A DNA stretch of 64,000 nucleotides, from positions 10,848,668 to 10,912,667 of the forward strand of contig NC_079519.1 of NCBI RefSeq assembly GCF_000801105.2, in the 5' to 3' direction. The translations under genes and the position numbers were made by a program. Positions 1-12,223 of the stretch are shown here, piece by piece; position 1 is the stretch's first letter, and the number at the start of each line of letters is the position of its first letter. This DNA comes from Raphanus sativus (lineage: Eukaryota > Streptophyta > Magnoliopsida > Brassicales > Brassicaceae). Under the pieces are notes generated by a model. The model was given only the letters and a program-made list of their open reading frames with translations, was not told where the DNA came from and did no database searches.

Positions 1-534
1 TGGTTCCTCCACCACAACTCTAGAATTGCCGAATGGCTGATAATGCGAATTCGCATAAGAAGAATGATACTGGTACGAGTAGTTCATATGCGTAACCGGA
101 TAGGCGACAATTTCAGCCGGTTTAGCTGGATCCGGTTTCGCCGGTTCAGGCTTTTTCTCAGGTGGTTTAACAACTTCAACCGAAACGATTTCGGCATTAC
201 ACAGTTTCCTTAGCTTCATCACGAGAACCGGTACATCAACTTCTCCAACTACTGTCATTTTCCCGGTTTTGTCATCCATTGTTATCGAAGAGACCCCTGG
301 AGATCGAGAAACGGTCACAAACGCTTTCTTCCTGATTCTCTCTTCGTGGACACTCAATTGCAACACAGCTTTCTGTAATTTTAAACTTGAGATCAGTATG
401 GCTATAATTTTATATTTATGAAATAAATTTGACTAAATGGTTTCTATATATAACGATTAATCAAAGATCACCAAGTTAAATATAATTATTTTCAGATAGA
501 AATATATGAAAGAAAGAGATACCTTAGCGGTCAT
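1..534 (-). CDS. HIPP-like heavy-metal-associated domain protein (partial, C-terminus off window)
   Basis: Two exons are read: 534-523 (Met-Thr-Ala-Lys, then a GT donor) and 372-1, which continues past the window edge. About 128 residues are visible. Residues 5-70 form a beta-alpha-beta HMA-type fold (KAVLQLSVHEER, then SITMDDKTGKMTVVGEVD, then LRKLCNAEIVSVE), followed by a Pro/Lys-rich linker (PPEKKPEPAKPDPAKPAE) and a Tyr/Ser/His-rich tail. The metal-binding CxxC of classic HMA domains is missing: the loop reads VSRSPGVSS. This matches the plant 'copper transport protein family' subgroup without the cysteines, so metal binding is doubtful. Any C-terminal isoprenylation CaaX box would lie beyond position 1 and cannot be checked. 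The place next to RVE6 fits AT5G52670 or a tandem relative by recall. A TATA-like stretch (tatataat on the minus strand) lies near 643-650. The family call is firm, the exact orthologue is not. Confidence 0.85.
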
Positions 535-1577
535 GGCTGAAGACAACGAGCAAAAAGCTGCAGAAATTTCCGATATATTTATTAAAGTAAGAACAAGATG
601 AGGTCTGGTTTGAGATGTTGAACCTTCTTGATGAAGATATCTATTATATAGAAATTGCGTAGGAAACTACCAGGAATCTAATATTATGACCCCACATTTT
701 TTTCTCTTTCTAAATAACAAAAGCATTGCGACGCGACGACCATATACCAAAAGCATTGCGACGACCATTAAAAGAGTAACGGGGTCAATCTTTATTTAAC
801 TTACATACTTACTTATAGTTAGTATTGTTTGGTATGTGGTTAAAAAGTAAAACAAATGTAACGACGCAACGACGAAAGCAACGGGAGAAGTGCTAACTGC
901 TCTTTTGTCCGCGTAGACGACCTGGCCTACGTTGATTTGTGACCTTGTTGACCTATATGGTCACGTAAGAACTTGTCAGGCAAGTTCTCTAGATTTTTTT
1001 CTAGATATAAGTTGTATAACATCCAAACGATTAAAATATTAGATAACATGATTAAAATATTTATAATTTAGCAAAAAAAAAAAACATCCAAACGAACACT
1101 GGATACTGGAATCAAACTGAGAATGTAGTCACAAATTTTTTTTTATTTTAATGATCTTGGATTTTAATTTCTGTTTGGTTACTTGATATTTTTCTTATTC
1201 ATTTTGAGAATATATAAATCCAGGATATACTTTAAAGTAAGATTATTGTTTATTTTATTTATTTTTTATAACTGTATAGATCTTAAAAGTTTTCTATTAC
1301 CAAAAACAAATCTCATGATGCATGAATCGGATACATAACTAATCTATCAAAATAGCACGGTTAGATGATTAAGGCAAATCCAACCCAATACAGAAGTTCC
1401 AGTTGAAACCCATTTATCACAAATCAAGATGACTTGGTTATATTTTTCTTTACTTTGATAAAAAGTTATAATGAACTATTACATATATGCATCTATCTTA
1501 TTAACACAAAATCAACATAGAAAAATAATTTTTGAGTTACTTGGTATATTATGAAAATGACACTGATTTATATTATG
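535..1577. other. intergenic, promoter side of the HIPP-like gene
   Basis: No gene was recognised. The first 150 bases are probably promoter and 5' UTR of the HIPP-like gene. Around 720-870 there are several repeats of a 'gcgacgac' type motif ('aaagcattgcgacg' occurs twice), which looks like the remains of a small transposon, but no clean terminal repeats were found. The rest is AT-rich. Confidence 0.4.
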
Positions 1578-1585
1578 GCTAGAGT

Positions 1586-2264
1586 TAGGGCTGGACGTTC
1601 GGGTACCCATTCGGGTTTCGGTTCAGTCCATTCGGGTTTCGGGTTTTCGGGGTCAAAGATTTCAGCCCCATTCGGATATTTCTAAATTTTGGTTCGGGTT
1701 CGGTTCGGATCTTTACGGGTTCGGTTCGGGTTCGGATAACCCATTTAAAATTTTTTTAAATTTTCAAAATTTATTATATACTTTAAATTTTCAAAATCTA
1801 TAAGAAAGATAATATATTACATATAAATTTTCATAACATATATGTCAAAATAACTTAATTTAACATATAAATTGGTTTTCTTTGAATATTTGGATAAATA
1901 ATCAATAGATATTTAACTATTTTGGTGTTTTCAGTATACTTTAGCTATTTTAAACATTTACTTTTGACTATTTGCATATATTTTCCGAGTATTTTGGAAA
2001 ATTTAAAGGTATCTTATATATTTTTAATATTTTTAATATACATTATATATAAAAGTAATGTATATATTTAAGTATATAAATTTATTTTGGATACATTCGG
2101 GTACCCAAAATATTTCGGTTCGGATCGGGTTCGGTTTCGGTTCTTTAAATACCGAAATTTTGAACCCGTTCGGATATTTAATCAATTTCGGTTCGGGTTC
2201 GGTGCTACTTTTTCGGATCGGGTTCGGTTTGATTTTTCGGGTTCGGATTTTTTGCCCAGCACTA
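1586..2264. mobile_element. hAT-type MITE, copy 1
   Basis: A 679-bp non-autonomous element. The termini are an 11-bp imperfect inverted repeat, TAGGGCTGGAC at the left and GCCCAGCACTA at the right. It is flanked by a perfect 8-bp target-site duplication GCTAGAGT at 1578-1585 and 2265-2272. Eight-base duplications and TAGGGCTG-like ends fit the hAT superfamily. Both subterminal regions are rich in TTCGGG/GGTTCGG motifs and the centre is AT-rich. It has no transposase: open frames of 60-81 codons in it come from the low-complexity ends. A nearly identical copy with a different duplication lies at 56896-57573 and a decayed one at about 37855-38630. Confidence 0.9.
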
Positions 2265-2272
2265 GCTAGAGT

Positions 2273-2761
2273 TTTCATTAATAGTAGTTTGGTCTTTATT
2301 TAGAAAGTACATCATTTTTAATACAATGCACCATTAAACATTAGATTGGTCTACCATAAAATGATAAATTATTATTTTGTATTTCTATTCTACTATACCA
2401 AATCTTAGATTTCAAATTTTTTATTGTTTAAATAATTAACTATATTAATAATTATTACCAAAATATTTATTAATAAATAGTATTTCATTTTTATTTTCAG
2501 AAAATAAATGAAATTAAAATACAAATTAAAATATTTAAATTATCTAATAGATAAAATATTATTTTCAATAATCATCATTTTAGTAAAATTTAACAAGTAT
2601 CATAAATTTAAAAAGTTGAGCATACTATATTTTAAATACAACAACTTTACCTAAAACGAAGATGAACACATCGATCACCAAAAATAAAAATCAAACTGGC
2701 ATACACACAAAAAATTATTAAATATTTTAATTTTTATTAAATTAAATTTGGTAAGAGTACG
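2273..2761. other. AT-rich spacer
   Basis: Very AT-rich sequence between the hAT MITE and the foldback MULE. No gene, terminal repeat or RNA gene was recognised. Confidence 0.5.
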
Positions 2762-2771
2762 ATTTAAAAAC

Positions 2772-4011
2772 GGGAAATCGGCCAAAAAACACTGAACTTT
2801 TCAAGAATTGCCAAAAGAAACCTCGACATATGGACTGGTCAAACAAAACACAAACTTTTCATTGACTTCAGAATTAATTAACATTGTTTTCGTTGACTTG
2901 CCAATTTAGCACGCCGTCAGCAAATTTAACAGAAAAAATGACATCGTTAAATGTTGGTGTTAAGTAAAACAACGTCGTTTTGAAATGAGATGAAACGACG
3001 TCGTTTTACATGATTTGAAAATAAAATCAAGTCGACCACTGGGTTCGTACCCAGGTTATTTGGAACAAATAACAATGTACTTTACCACTGGGCTAGTGGC
3101 TCAATCAATGAAGTTACTAACACATTTAATTATATTTGGTACTAATTGAATATAAAAAAATTATCTAAAAGTTATAAATATTTCGAATCTGAAAACATAT
3201 AATCAGAAACTATAAAAAATAATTTATTATTATTATTATTATTATAGTTTCTGATTATATGTTTTCAGATTTTAAAATTTTTATCACTTTTTTGAATTTT
3301 GTTTTTGAATTATTTTATTTTTTCAATTTTTCTTTTAATAATTTGAAAAATGAAAATTTTCTTTTTGGGCATTTTTAGAAAAAAAATAAAAAAATAAAAA
3401 TTTTTTTTTATAGATTCGGATTATTTTCAGATTCGAATTTATTTTTATAACTTTTTTTGCTATTTTCGATTTTTTTTAGTTTTTTTCAAAAATTTTAATC
3501 CTAAAATGATTTTTTTTTTGAATTTTTTTTTAAAATGAAAATTATGGAAGATTTTTGATTTTTTAAAGGAAAAATAAAATTTTATTCATTTCAGTTTCAA
3601 AATTAATTTTATAAAATAATTCTTTATTTTTCAAATTTTTAGGATTTTTAAAGACCTTTTAAATTTTTTAGAGAATTTTTTATATTCAAAATCAATACCA
3701 AATAAAACTAAACGTGTTTGTTTCTACATTGAATGAGCCACTAGCCTAGTGTTAAAATACCTAACTATTTGATCCAAACAACCTGGGTTCGAACCCTTGT
3801 GTCTACCGATTTTTATTTTCAAATCGTGTAAAATGAAACGACGTCGTTTCACTTAACGCCAACAGTTAACATTGGGTTAACGCTGTCTTAACCCTCGTTT
3901 AACGGTGTGCTAATTTGATCAGTCAATCGTAAGTTTTTTATTGACCAGACAAATGTACATGTTTCTTTTGGCAATTCTTGAAAAGTTCAGAGTTTTTTTG
4001 ACCTATTTCCC
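2772..4011. mobile_element. long-TIR Mutator-like foldback element
   Basis: A 1240-bp element, inverted-repetitive along nearly all its length. The left end GGGAAATCGGCCAAAAAAC pairs with the right end. The arms continue through matching segments: 'tcaagaattgccaaaagaaac', the 'aaacgacgtcgttt' blocks near 2990 and 3840, the tRNA-like modules near 3035-3108 and 3734-3805, and an inner hairpin around 3188-3270 with a TTA-repeat loop. The flanks carry a perfect 10-bp duplication ATTTAAAAAC at 2762-2771 and 4012-4021. The GGGAAAT-type ends, long arms and 9-10 bp duplication fit the Mutator/MULE superfamily. No transposase is encoded. Confidence 0.88.
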
Positions 4012-4021
4012 ATTTAAAAAC

Positions 4022-5124
4022 GCATGTAAAATCTAGTTATTTGTAAAGATTCGCAACCTCGGTTTTCATAGCAAAAAAAAAAGGTACCTCGGTTTAACCT
4101 TAAACTCGATGAATGAAGAAATAACAAATCGTCATGGAGAAAGGTCCTCACCTTGGTTTCAGACACGAATTATAAGATGGGGAATATTAAAATGGAGAAG
4201 ACGAGGAGTGCTGTCCCATCCGAAATGATGGCTGATTAGAGGTAATGGCACGGTGGTTCAGGATGGGAGTGAAGCTATGATTTCACGATTGAGTAGGTAA
4301 TGACACGCAAGACGTGGCCCAAGGCTTGATTCACTTCCTTGTAGCTCATCCATAGCAATGATTGCGGCTTACCAAAGGCAACCGAGGTGAAGCTATAGGG
4401 GTTACGATGATAGCCCATGGTTTACTGACTTACGGTGAGTCTGATAAGTTTCAGTTTTTGCCTGTCAACTCCTTGCAGCGAGTTTGTGGGCACCGGATTT
4501 TGGCTCCGGTGAGCAGGAGGCAGCCTCCGATGATGCTTGGCCATGCCTCGTGGCAGAGGGAAGCAGCTCTAGCTGTTTGAGATTGAAGCCTCTCGGCTTG
4601 CTTCCTCTTCTTGTCTCAGTTGAGGCGACGTGATGGATGGACATGGGGGTTCAAGGAGGTGCCGGCAGCGATAAGGTTTCTAGTTAAATTTAGGCTTTTG
4701 TTTTGTCTCTTGGCTTTGGAGAAGTGATCATGTCTATTTATACACGTCTAAGTCTTTAGAAGAAAGGAAAAAATATTAGGCAATAGATATAGACTTGACT
4801 AAAACAAACCGGTTCAGAAGAAAACTAAGTGACGTAGGAGGGAGGGAGGAGATGGGAATCGAGATAGTTGTTTTAGAGAATGACACTCTACCCCCATGAG
4901 TACTCTATAAAATATTCAACATCACAAATAATCACATCGTGTACGCCGGTGTGGGTGTGTTTCATATATCAATAACATTCGCGATCATAACATCACATCT
5001 TTAGAGAAGAAAAATTCAACCCATAATGTACTTTTCGTTGTTGTTTTTTTTTGGTTTTAACCCTCCAGCAACAACCTAGTGTTGGAATATAGTCTGGTAC
5101 AGAAATTACACAAGACCTTACTGT
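4022..5124. other. unassigned spacer with less AT-rich block
   Basis: The stretch 4130-4700 is noticeably richer in G+C than its surroundings and holds a 72-codon frame on the plus strand (4362-4580). I do not recognise that frame, and nothing around it shows splice-compatible extensions. It could be a decayed transposon or gene. The remainder is AT-rich with no identified feature. Confidence 0.35.
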
Positions 5125-6015
5125 GGGAATTTGAAAAGAATTATTTTTGGGTTTACTCCATAGGGTTTGAATATGTAGATTCATCAACCAATATGATTTT
5201 GTTATTTCATATTCAATATTAAAAAAAAAAACATTTCCAAGTTATATTATGTTTTACAATAAAAAGCTAAAAATAAATAGAAATAGTAGTAAATTTTTAA
5301 AAATATTTTTAATACCGTCAACAAAATACTAAACCCTAAATTAGCAAAACACTAAACCCTAAATGTTAAAACCATAAACCCCAAATCTTAACCCCAAAAT
5401 CCATAGGTAAAAAAACATTGGATAAATCATAAACATTAAACAAAAAATATTAAACACTAAATCTTAAAAAAATACTAAACCCTTAATTATAACCCCTATA
5501 TCCTTGGACAAAAATAAATAATAATATTAGTAGTTGCTAAAAAAAAGAATTTTTAAAATATTTTTAACGCCGTCTGCAAAACACTAAACCCTAAATACTA
5601 AATACTAAATCTTAAACACCAAATTCTAAATTCTTGGATAAACTATAAACCCGAGGGTTTAGGATCTATCCAAGAGTTTAAAGGTTACGATTAAGGGTTT
5701 AGTGTTTTTAAGATTTAGTGTTTAGTATTTTTGATTTAGAGTTTAAGATTTATCTAAGAGTTTATGATTTATCCAAGAGTTTAGGGTTTAGGATTTAAGG
5801 TTTAGTGTTTAATGTTTTGATTACGGTGCTAAAAGTATTTAAAATACTTTTTTAACTACAACTATTTTTACCTTTTTATTTAAAAAGGTAATATAACTTG
5901 GCAACATTTTTTTTTTTAAAGATACTGAATATAAAAAACTAAATCTTATTAGTTGGTGAATCTACTTTTTCATCTTAGGGGGTAACTCCAAGAATAACTC
6001 ATTTGAAAATGTCCC
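5125..6015. mobile_element. inverted-repeat element with telomere-like core
   Basis: About 890 bp. Left-arm segments (around 5138-5285) reappear inverted on the right (around 5875-5995), for example 'gtagattcatcaac' near 5177 against the inverse of 'gttggtgaatctac' near 5954, and 'aagttatatta' near 5240 against its inverse near 5890. The core carries many degenerate AAACCCTAAA units on the left half (5290-5650) and GGGTTTAG units on the right half (5650-5830), so the telomere-like motifs are themselves head-to-head. Ends look like GGGA...TCCC, but no target-site duplication was found, so exact borders are approximate. A non-autonomous Mutator-like origin is likely. Confidence 0.6.
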
Positions 6016-7386
6016 AAACTGGGAAGAGCAAAGAGTTTGCATCACTAATATCTTTATAATCTAGCCAATAATATTTGCTTTTAAGGTATGAAACAAATAT
6101 TTGTCTCAATGAGTTTCTTTCTATATTTTTGGAAGCTTCATAGTCCAGTGGTTTAACTAATGGTTCATTAATACTTCTACACCAGGAAGTTTTAGGTTCA
6201 AACCACAGAAAACACAAATTATGCAGATTATAAAGAAAAATGATTACAAGAGATCAGCATGGTGCAAGGCATATTATCGAACATGGATTTCATAGGACGG
6301 TTCGGAGTGACGCAATCAGACATATATTCTCATATGATGGTAGAATTATCGGTTGTATAATCTTCTATGTAATATTTCTCAGCATTGTAATATCATAATT
6401 AATCAGACGATTAAAAAAGTTTCTTTCTGTATTTATCTTTTTTTCTTCTAATTTTTTGTCAAAGTTGCATTCATATAATGATGTAAGTCAGATGACTTGG
6501 GAGAGAACCAACATGAAAAACAGAGTAAACAAAGTATCGCGAAGACATGTCCGGTTCGAAACAATAATGGGCTTGAAGCATGTTGTGGACGAATCAACTC
6601 GAAGAAAGCAAAGAACTTAAGTGAAAAAATATATTGAGGTACATACATGTTGTAGGATTTGTATATTATTATGTGAATAAATCACTTTACAAATCTTTGC
6701 TCATATTAATAGTAGTTTCTGAACTCAATTTTTTTTCCTTTATGAATACATAATTATCCTAGAATACATATGTACCATTTAATGATTGTTGGTATTTTAC
6801 TGGTGCATAGAGATTTAAGACACTTCAAAATTAACAAAGCAAAAGAAAAAAATGAACTTATTACGAAATGAGAAGTAAAAAAGTTGCTGGTTGATTAGAA
6901 TCACTGACCTCATATGCAACCATTACAACAATTAACCAACTATTCTACTAAAAATTATATGTAATTTAAGGCCGAAATATAATTATGCTATATAGAGTCT
7001 GGAAGCATGTGCTTCCTTTGCTTGTACTTAAGGCCGCTATTACGTGAAGGATAACTTATCAACGCAGGAAAAAGTAAATTTATGGATTAATTATTTGTTA
7101 ACAAATAAAATGTTGACATATAAATTGTTAATAGAGAAATATGTGGATTCATGAGTTGTGAACACATAAATTATAAATGAGTTGTAGAGAAAGAAATTGA
7201 GAACATCTGTGATTGTTGACAAAAGAGTTGTAGACACAAAAAGAAGCAGATGGCATGTGGATGGTTGTTTGTAAATCATGAGTGTGGCTCCGATTAGCGT
7301 GTAGACTGTTGGGGCTTTACAATGTTCTAGAGTCGTGAAAGTCAAAGCAAAACCAATCAGACTTTAACCTTCAACTTTTTTTCTAA
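6016..7386. other. spacer with a tRNA-like module
   Basis: No protein gene was recognised. A tRNA-like module lies at about 6128-6210 on the plus strand: an A-box-like TAGTCCAGTGGTTTAACTAA is followed 40 bases later by a B-box-like AGGTTCAAACC. It does not fold as a proper tRNA by eye. A segment around 7246-7280 (gtggatggttgtttgtaaat...) is repeated with changes at 11736-11770, which suggests the 4.4 kb between them was inserted or built up later. Confidence 0.4.
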
Positions 7387-8252
7387 GGTGATGATTGTTT
7401 CAGTAGTTTTTGGTTTTTGTTTCTAGCTTTTAGATTTTGGTTTCTTATTTTAGATTTTGGTTTTAGTTTTCAGATTTAAATTTTAGATTTTTTCGTTTTA
7501 ATTTTTGGTTTTTGGTTTTTAGTTTTAGTTTTTGGTTTTTGATTTGTATATTTTAGTTTGAAATTTCTTTTTCAAAATTACTATTTTTTTTTTTTACAAA
7601 ATGGGAGGATTTATTTTAAGACAGTGCAAAAAAATACTAATAACATTTATTGAGATTTATATTTTCAGTAAAATGTAGCAAATTTCAATAGAAATTTTAA
7701 ATTTATCATTAAAATTTATCAAAATATTATGATTGCGAATTTAAGAAATAATCAACACAAAATAGTTTTCATATTTTATTATTAAAATGTATTCAAACAT
7801 TAAATTTGTTATTTGAAAAATAAAAATTAACTTGTTTTTCAATTACTGAATTTTGGTCAAAGATATATTTTCCCACATATTAAATTCTAATATATAAATA
7901 ATAAAAGAAAAATACGTAAGTAAGGATTTTAGAGTTTAACAAACGTATACATTTAAGTAGTGTTAATATATTGAATTTATATATTTACAAAAAAAATGGT
8001 CGTGCATATCTTTAAAAACCAACAAAACATGGATTTTGGTTTTTCATTGAAAAGTTGGTTATACATCTAAAAACTAGTTTCCCTATTTTATAGGAAATCT
8101 CTTTTGTTAAAATCTTGATTGGCAATAATATCAGTTTTAGTTTTTCTAAATTGTAGGAAATCACTTTTTCAGAAATCTTGATTGGACAAAAATGTAGTTT
8201 TTAAAAAACAAAAACCAAAAACCAATATAAAAACTGCAAACAATCGACCTCT
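7387..8252. mobile_element. possible hAT-like MITE with GGTTTTTGG arms
   Basis: The left segment near 7387 (GGTGATGATTGTTTCAGTAG then repeated GGTTTTTG) has an inverted partner near 8210-8252 (CAAAAACCAAAAACC ... GCAAACAATCGACC). The arms are imperfect and rich in simple sequence. I could not find a matching 8-bp duplication, so borders and class are tentative. Confidence 0.4.
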
Positions 8253-8366
8253 AAACTTTCTACAGTTTTCAACCGTCAACTGTTAACTATTTACTCTTTA
8301 AATTAGGTGTCTTCCTGCACCATGTACAGTAAAAAAATTTTAAAATATGTTTTAACAGATAAATAT

Positions 8367-8740
8367 AAATTATATTTTGATTTTTTATTAATATTGTAAA
8401 TTTTTCTTTTCTTATCAATATTTTAGTATAAATTTGATTTAACTAAACATAAAAATAAAGATAAAAACAATTTTGTTTATTTTAAATTATATTTAAGAAT
8501 ATGCATGTATATATTTAAAATTCTAATCTTAGATATATTTTTCTATCTATTATAAATTATATTTCGATTTTTTATTAATATTGTAAATTTTTCTTTTCTT
8601 ATCAATATTTTAGTATAAATTTGATTTAACTAAACATAAAAATAAAGATAAAAACAATTTTGTTTATTTTAAATTATATTTAAGAATATGCATGTATATA
8701 TTTAAAATTCTAATCTTAGATATATTTTTCTATCTATTTA
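8367..8740. repeat. 187-bp direct tandem duplication
   Basis: Two nearly identical copies lie head-to-tail, 8367-8553 and 8554-8740. They start with aaattatatttt/cgattttttatt and end with ttttctatctat. The only differences noted are one or a few bases, so the duplication is young. The sequence is AT-rich and non-coding. Confidence 0.88.
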
Positions 8741-11500
8741 TTTTAATTAAATATACTAAATAAATATGTAAAAAATGCATAATTAAAAAAAACTAAAATT
8801 AAACAATATTTATAAATTTTGTAGATATATATAAGAAACTAATGATTTACGATTTAATTTTATAATTTTGTTAAAAAATTGTATACATTTTTTATGAAAA
8901 TTTTATAATTTTAAAATAAATAATTAAATGATATTTCGAAATTTAGATTCCATAGTTGAATATATTTATTTTAATGATGATTTATGTATTATTACCATAT
9001 TCTAAAAACATTTCAAAATATAAATCGACAATAAATGTAATATATGAGTTGTTACCATATTTTAAAAAGTTTACCAAAAATATAAATTAACATTAAATGT
9101 AATTGTCCATGTCATATTAATCTATAAGCCATGTCATATTAATCTATAAGCCATGTCATCAATTTTATTAGCCATGTCATATTATTTTTGTGAGAATGAT
9201 TGTAGAGAGGACATGTGGCAAAATCACTTATCAAATATAGTCTAAGGGATATTTGTTTGTTCTAAAGTCAGATAAACGAGATTTTAGATGGCTGTGAAGA
9301 TTTTTTTTGCATTTTTCAAGTTTCTTTCTTTCTCTTATAAAAACTAAAACAATTAAAATAAAAATATGTAACACAACAAAAATAAAATCCAATAAAAATT
9401 AAACTAAATCAAATTAAATTTCAACTTTGATTTTTTCTTGTACAAACATAAATTATTGTTTTATTATTTTATGACAAAAATAAATAAAATACAATTTTGA
9501 TAAAGTTTCACTAATTTCTAGTTTTAAATTACATAATACTCCCGATGTTTGAAAAGATGTGTGTGTTTAGGATTTTTATTGAAGAAAACATATGAAATTT
9601 TAATTACCAATACATTAGTATTTCCAATAAATTTAAGCAATATAAATTTTTAATAAGAAGAATTTTTTTTTTGAAATTTACAATTTTGGAGCTAATTTGA
9701 GTTGGAAACACGGAAAAAATTATTTAGATTATTTCAAAATGCGTTATAATATGTATCTCAAAATTCCAGAAGCTCAACAACTTCTTCTAATTTTTTTTCA
9801 ATTTTTCTACTGCTTAATGTGATTTTTGATTATTAAACCGACAAATAAAACTAAAAATGAACTTTTGTCTTTCTGAATAGTCTTTTCATATTTTATTTTC
9901 GATATTTTGCATTTTTCCAGAATTTGTATTATTGTGTACATACTTGAAATATATGTCTTTATAATATTCACAATTTGTAAAGCTTTTGGTACCAATCAGA
10001 CTTTCAAAAGCATTGAAAGTAACATCCACAACTTTTAAAATCAATATCTCTACAGCCAAAGTCTAAAGCGAAAGTCCTTACCAATCGGAATCTGTGTCAA
10101 TGAAAACTTATGAAGTATAGAGGTGTAGATGCAGATAGTTGATGTCTTATAAATTTAAATATTTCAGCATCGTATTTTAATTTATTTAGATCATGTGGAT
10201 TGTGGACAAAAAAAAGTTGTGTATAGAAAAGCAGAGGATGGAGTTTAATGCTAATCCTGCTTTATCCACAGAGGTAAGCTTGCACTGATACAATGTTGCT
10301 TGCTCTTATCGAAATGTTTATGTATCAATAACTTGTTACATATCTGTATTGTGTATAGATGATTCAACCGGGGGAGTCATTATCGCAGTCTCTTTACGCA
10401 ATGGCTTGCTCAGAGCAAAGGCTCCTCAGACACATGCCTAGATACTCAGACACACAGTTTCCCTCGGGTGATGGGTTTGTTCAAGCTGAGGTAGTTGTTA
10501 GTAGTTAATGTCAACACTACAGATGAAGCTTGAGCCATAAAAGCTAGGTGTTTGTTATTGTATCTCTCTGTACAGACAGAAACCAAGAAGTGATGTGTAC
10601 GGAGTGAAACATGTGGCAACTAACGTTTACTATCGTTTTTTCCTTTGTTTGTGTCATCTGTTAATTTTTTATCAATCCCAAAAAGAAACCAAAAATATCT
10701 TCATATCATGTTAAAAATGCCAATAATCTTTTTATGGACAATCTCTCTATTACTTAAAAATACTATGTATTATTATTATTACTCAACTTGTAAGAAATGG
10801 GAATAATTTTTTCTCAAAATTTAGATTTAGATTTAGAGAACAATATATACTAAGGATAAAACTTGCATATGGTGAATTTATATGAAAATTGTTTAAAAAT
10901 ATTGTATGAAAAAGTAAAATATATATTCTTGATCTAATTAATTCTTTGGCCCTTAATTTTTTTTTAAACTTTTTTGGTTAATTTTATAATTTGTTTATTG
11001 ATGAACTACTCTATTTTAAATAATATTTTAGGTTAAAAAATTACCTATCACATAAGAACGTAACATTTAGGCCGAAGTATCTCGGACATATTATTTGATT
11101 AAAATGAAACTATATCAGCTCGGTTGTATATCATGATTTAGTAATTTAAAAGTTAATTATGGTTATAAGAAGTTACGTCCACGTGTTAATCCTCATTTTG
11201 ATTTGAAGTTTATTCTCATTTTGCTCTTTTTTTTTGACCCGATATTTAGAAATGTCTAAAAAGATACATACTTATGTTAAGATTGATTATGATTATAAAA
11301 TATTTTGATGTATTATTTTTATTTTTATTTAGCTTATGATTTATGACATCAAATATTTTTATATATTTATATTTGACCAAAAATTTATTACCAATTAAAC
11401 ATAATATTTTTATAGATGTAAATATATTTAAACTACATTTTATTTATTTAAAATACAATTTTACAAATTTTTAAAAATAAAATATGAATGAATGAAAATA
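8741..11500. other. AT-rich intergenic DNA
   Basis: No gene was recognised on either strand. A short tandem of about 24 bp containing 'gccatgtcatattaat' occurs near 9108-9180. A segment at 10280-10600 is somewhat less AT-rich and could be a gene relic, but no family was recognised. The 62-codon minus-strand frame near 9807-9995 lies in AT-rich DNA and is not supported. Confidence 0.4.
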
Positions 11501-11596
11501 GTCGCAGCGTCAATCAAACGAACAACCCAAAACAGTGTCATGCGTCTGCGTTTTGCGGCTGCGTCAATTTCCTGCGTCTTCGAAACGAACAACAAT

Positions 11597-11705
11597 CAGC
11601 GTCGGCGTCAGCGTCGGCGTCAGCGTCGGCGTCTATGAAACGAACATCAAATAAACGAGTTTGACGCAGCCGCTGACGCTGACGCCGACGCCGACGCTGA
11701 CGCTG
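11597..11705. repeat. GC-rich (GCGTCGGCGTCA)n inverted array
   Basis: The left arm 11597-11633 is built of alternating CAGCGTCGGCGT units. The right arm 11663-11705 carries the inverse (GACGCTGACGCCGACGCC...). They would form a strong stem with a loop of about 30 bases. The array sits beside 'aaacgaacaggg', which resembles the end of a TIR element (CCCTGTTCGTTTGGTTG on the minus strand), so this may be the subterminal repeat of a hAT-like element. It stands out as GC-rich in AT-rich surroundings. Confidence 0.7.
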
Positions 11706-12223
11706 AAACCGGCGGCAACCAAACGAACAGGGCTAACATGTGGATGGTTGTTTATAGATCATAAGTGTGAGAGTAAAATATTGTGGAGCAAAGAGAGACG
11801 AATGTAGATGGTTAATATCTTATTACTTTAAAACAATTGTGGAGCTGTAATTTGTAGTGTTTTTAATGGGTTTAACCCCCTTGATTTAGTTTATTTTAGT
11901 CCTTTTAGTGTGCATTTAGGTATTCATAGTGTATTTACATATACATGTGCATAAATTAGAGGCTGAAATGCACATTTGAAAGTTTGAGGGTAATTTACGA
12001 AGATTTATATTCAGTTTTGAAAATTTGGGATACACTTGAGAATAACCAAAGTATATAAGGACCAAACAGCAAAAAATGAGAAAGGTTGCAAATAAGACTA
12101 CACATTTTAAAGTTTCATGGTAAATACAAGAAGAAATATGCACGATTGGAAAATATCGGGAAAATCACAAACAATCTAAATTACATGGACAAGGTTGCAA
12201 ATATGAAGATTTTTTTGGTATAA

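Noticed and set aside
2058..2303. Plus-strand frames in the hAT MITE copies (also 57367-57588)
   Set aside because: They are made by TTCGGG/GGTTCGG-rich subterminal repeats, carry no transposase motif and shift between copies.
3783..3795. Possible tRNA gene signalled by GGTTCGAACCC
   Set aside because: The A box is imperfect (CCTAGTGTTAAAAT) and no acceptor or anticodon stem can be paired by eye; called a tRNA-like module instead.
4362..4580. 72-codon plus-strand frame in a GC-richer patch
   Set aside because: No domain, no splice-compatible neighbours; kept only as an unassigned patch in the spacer entry.
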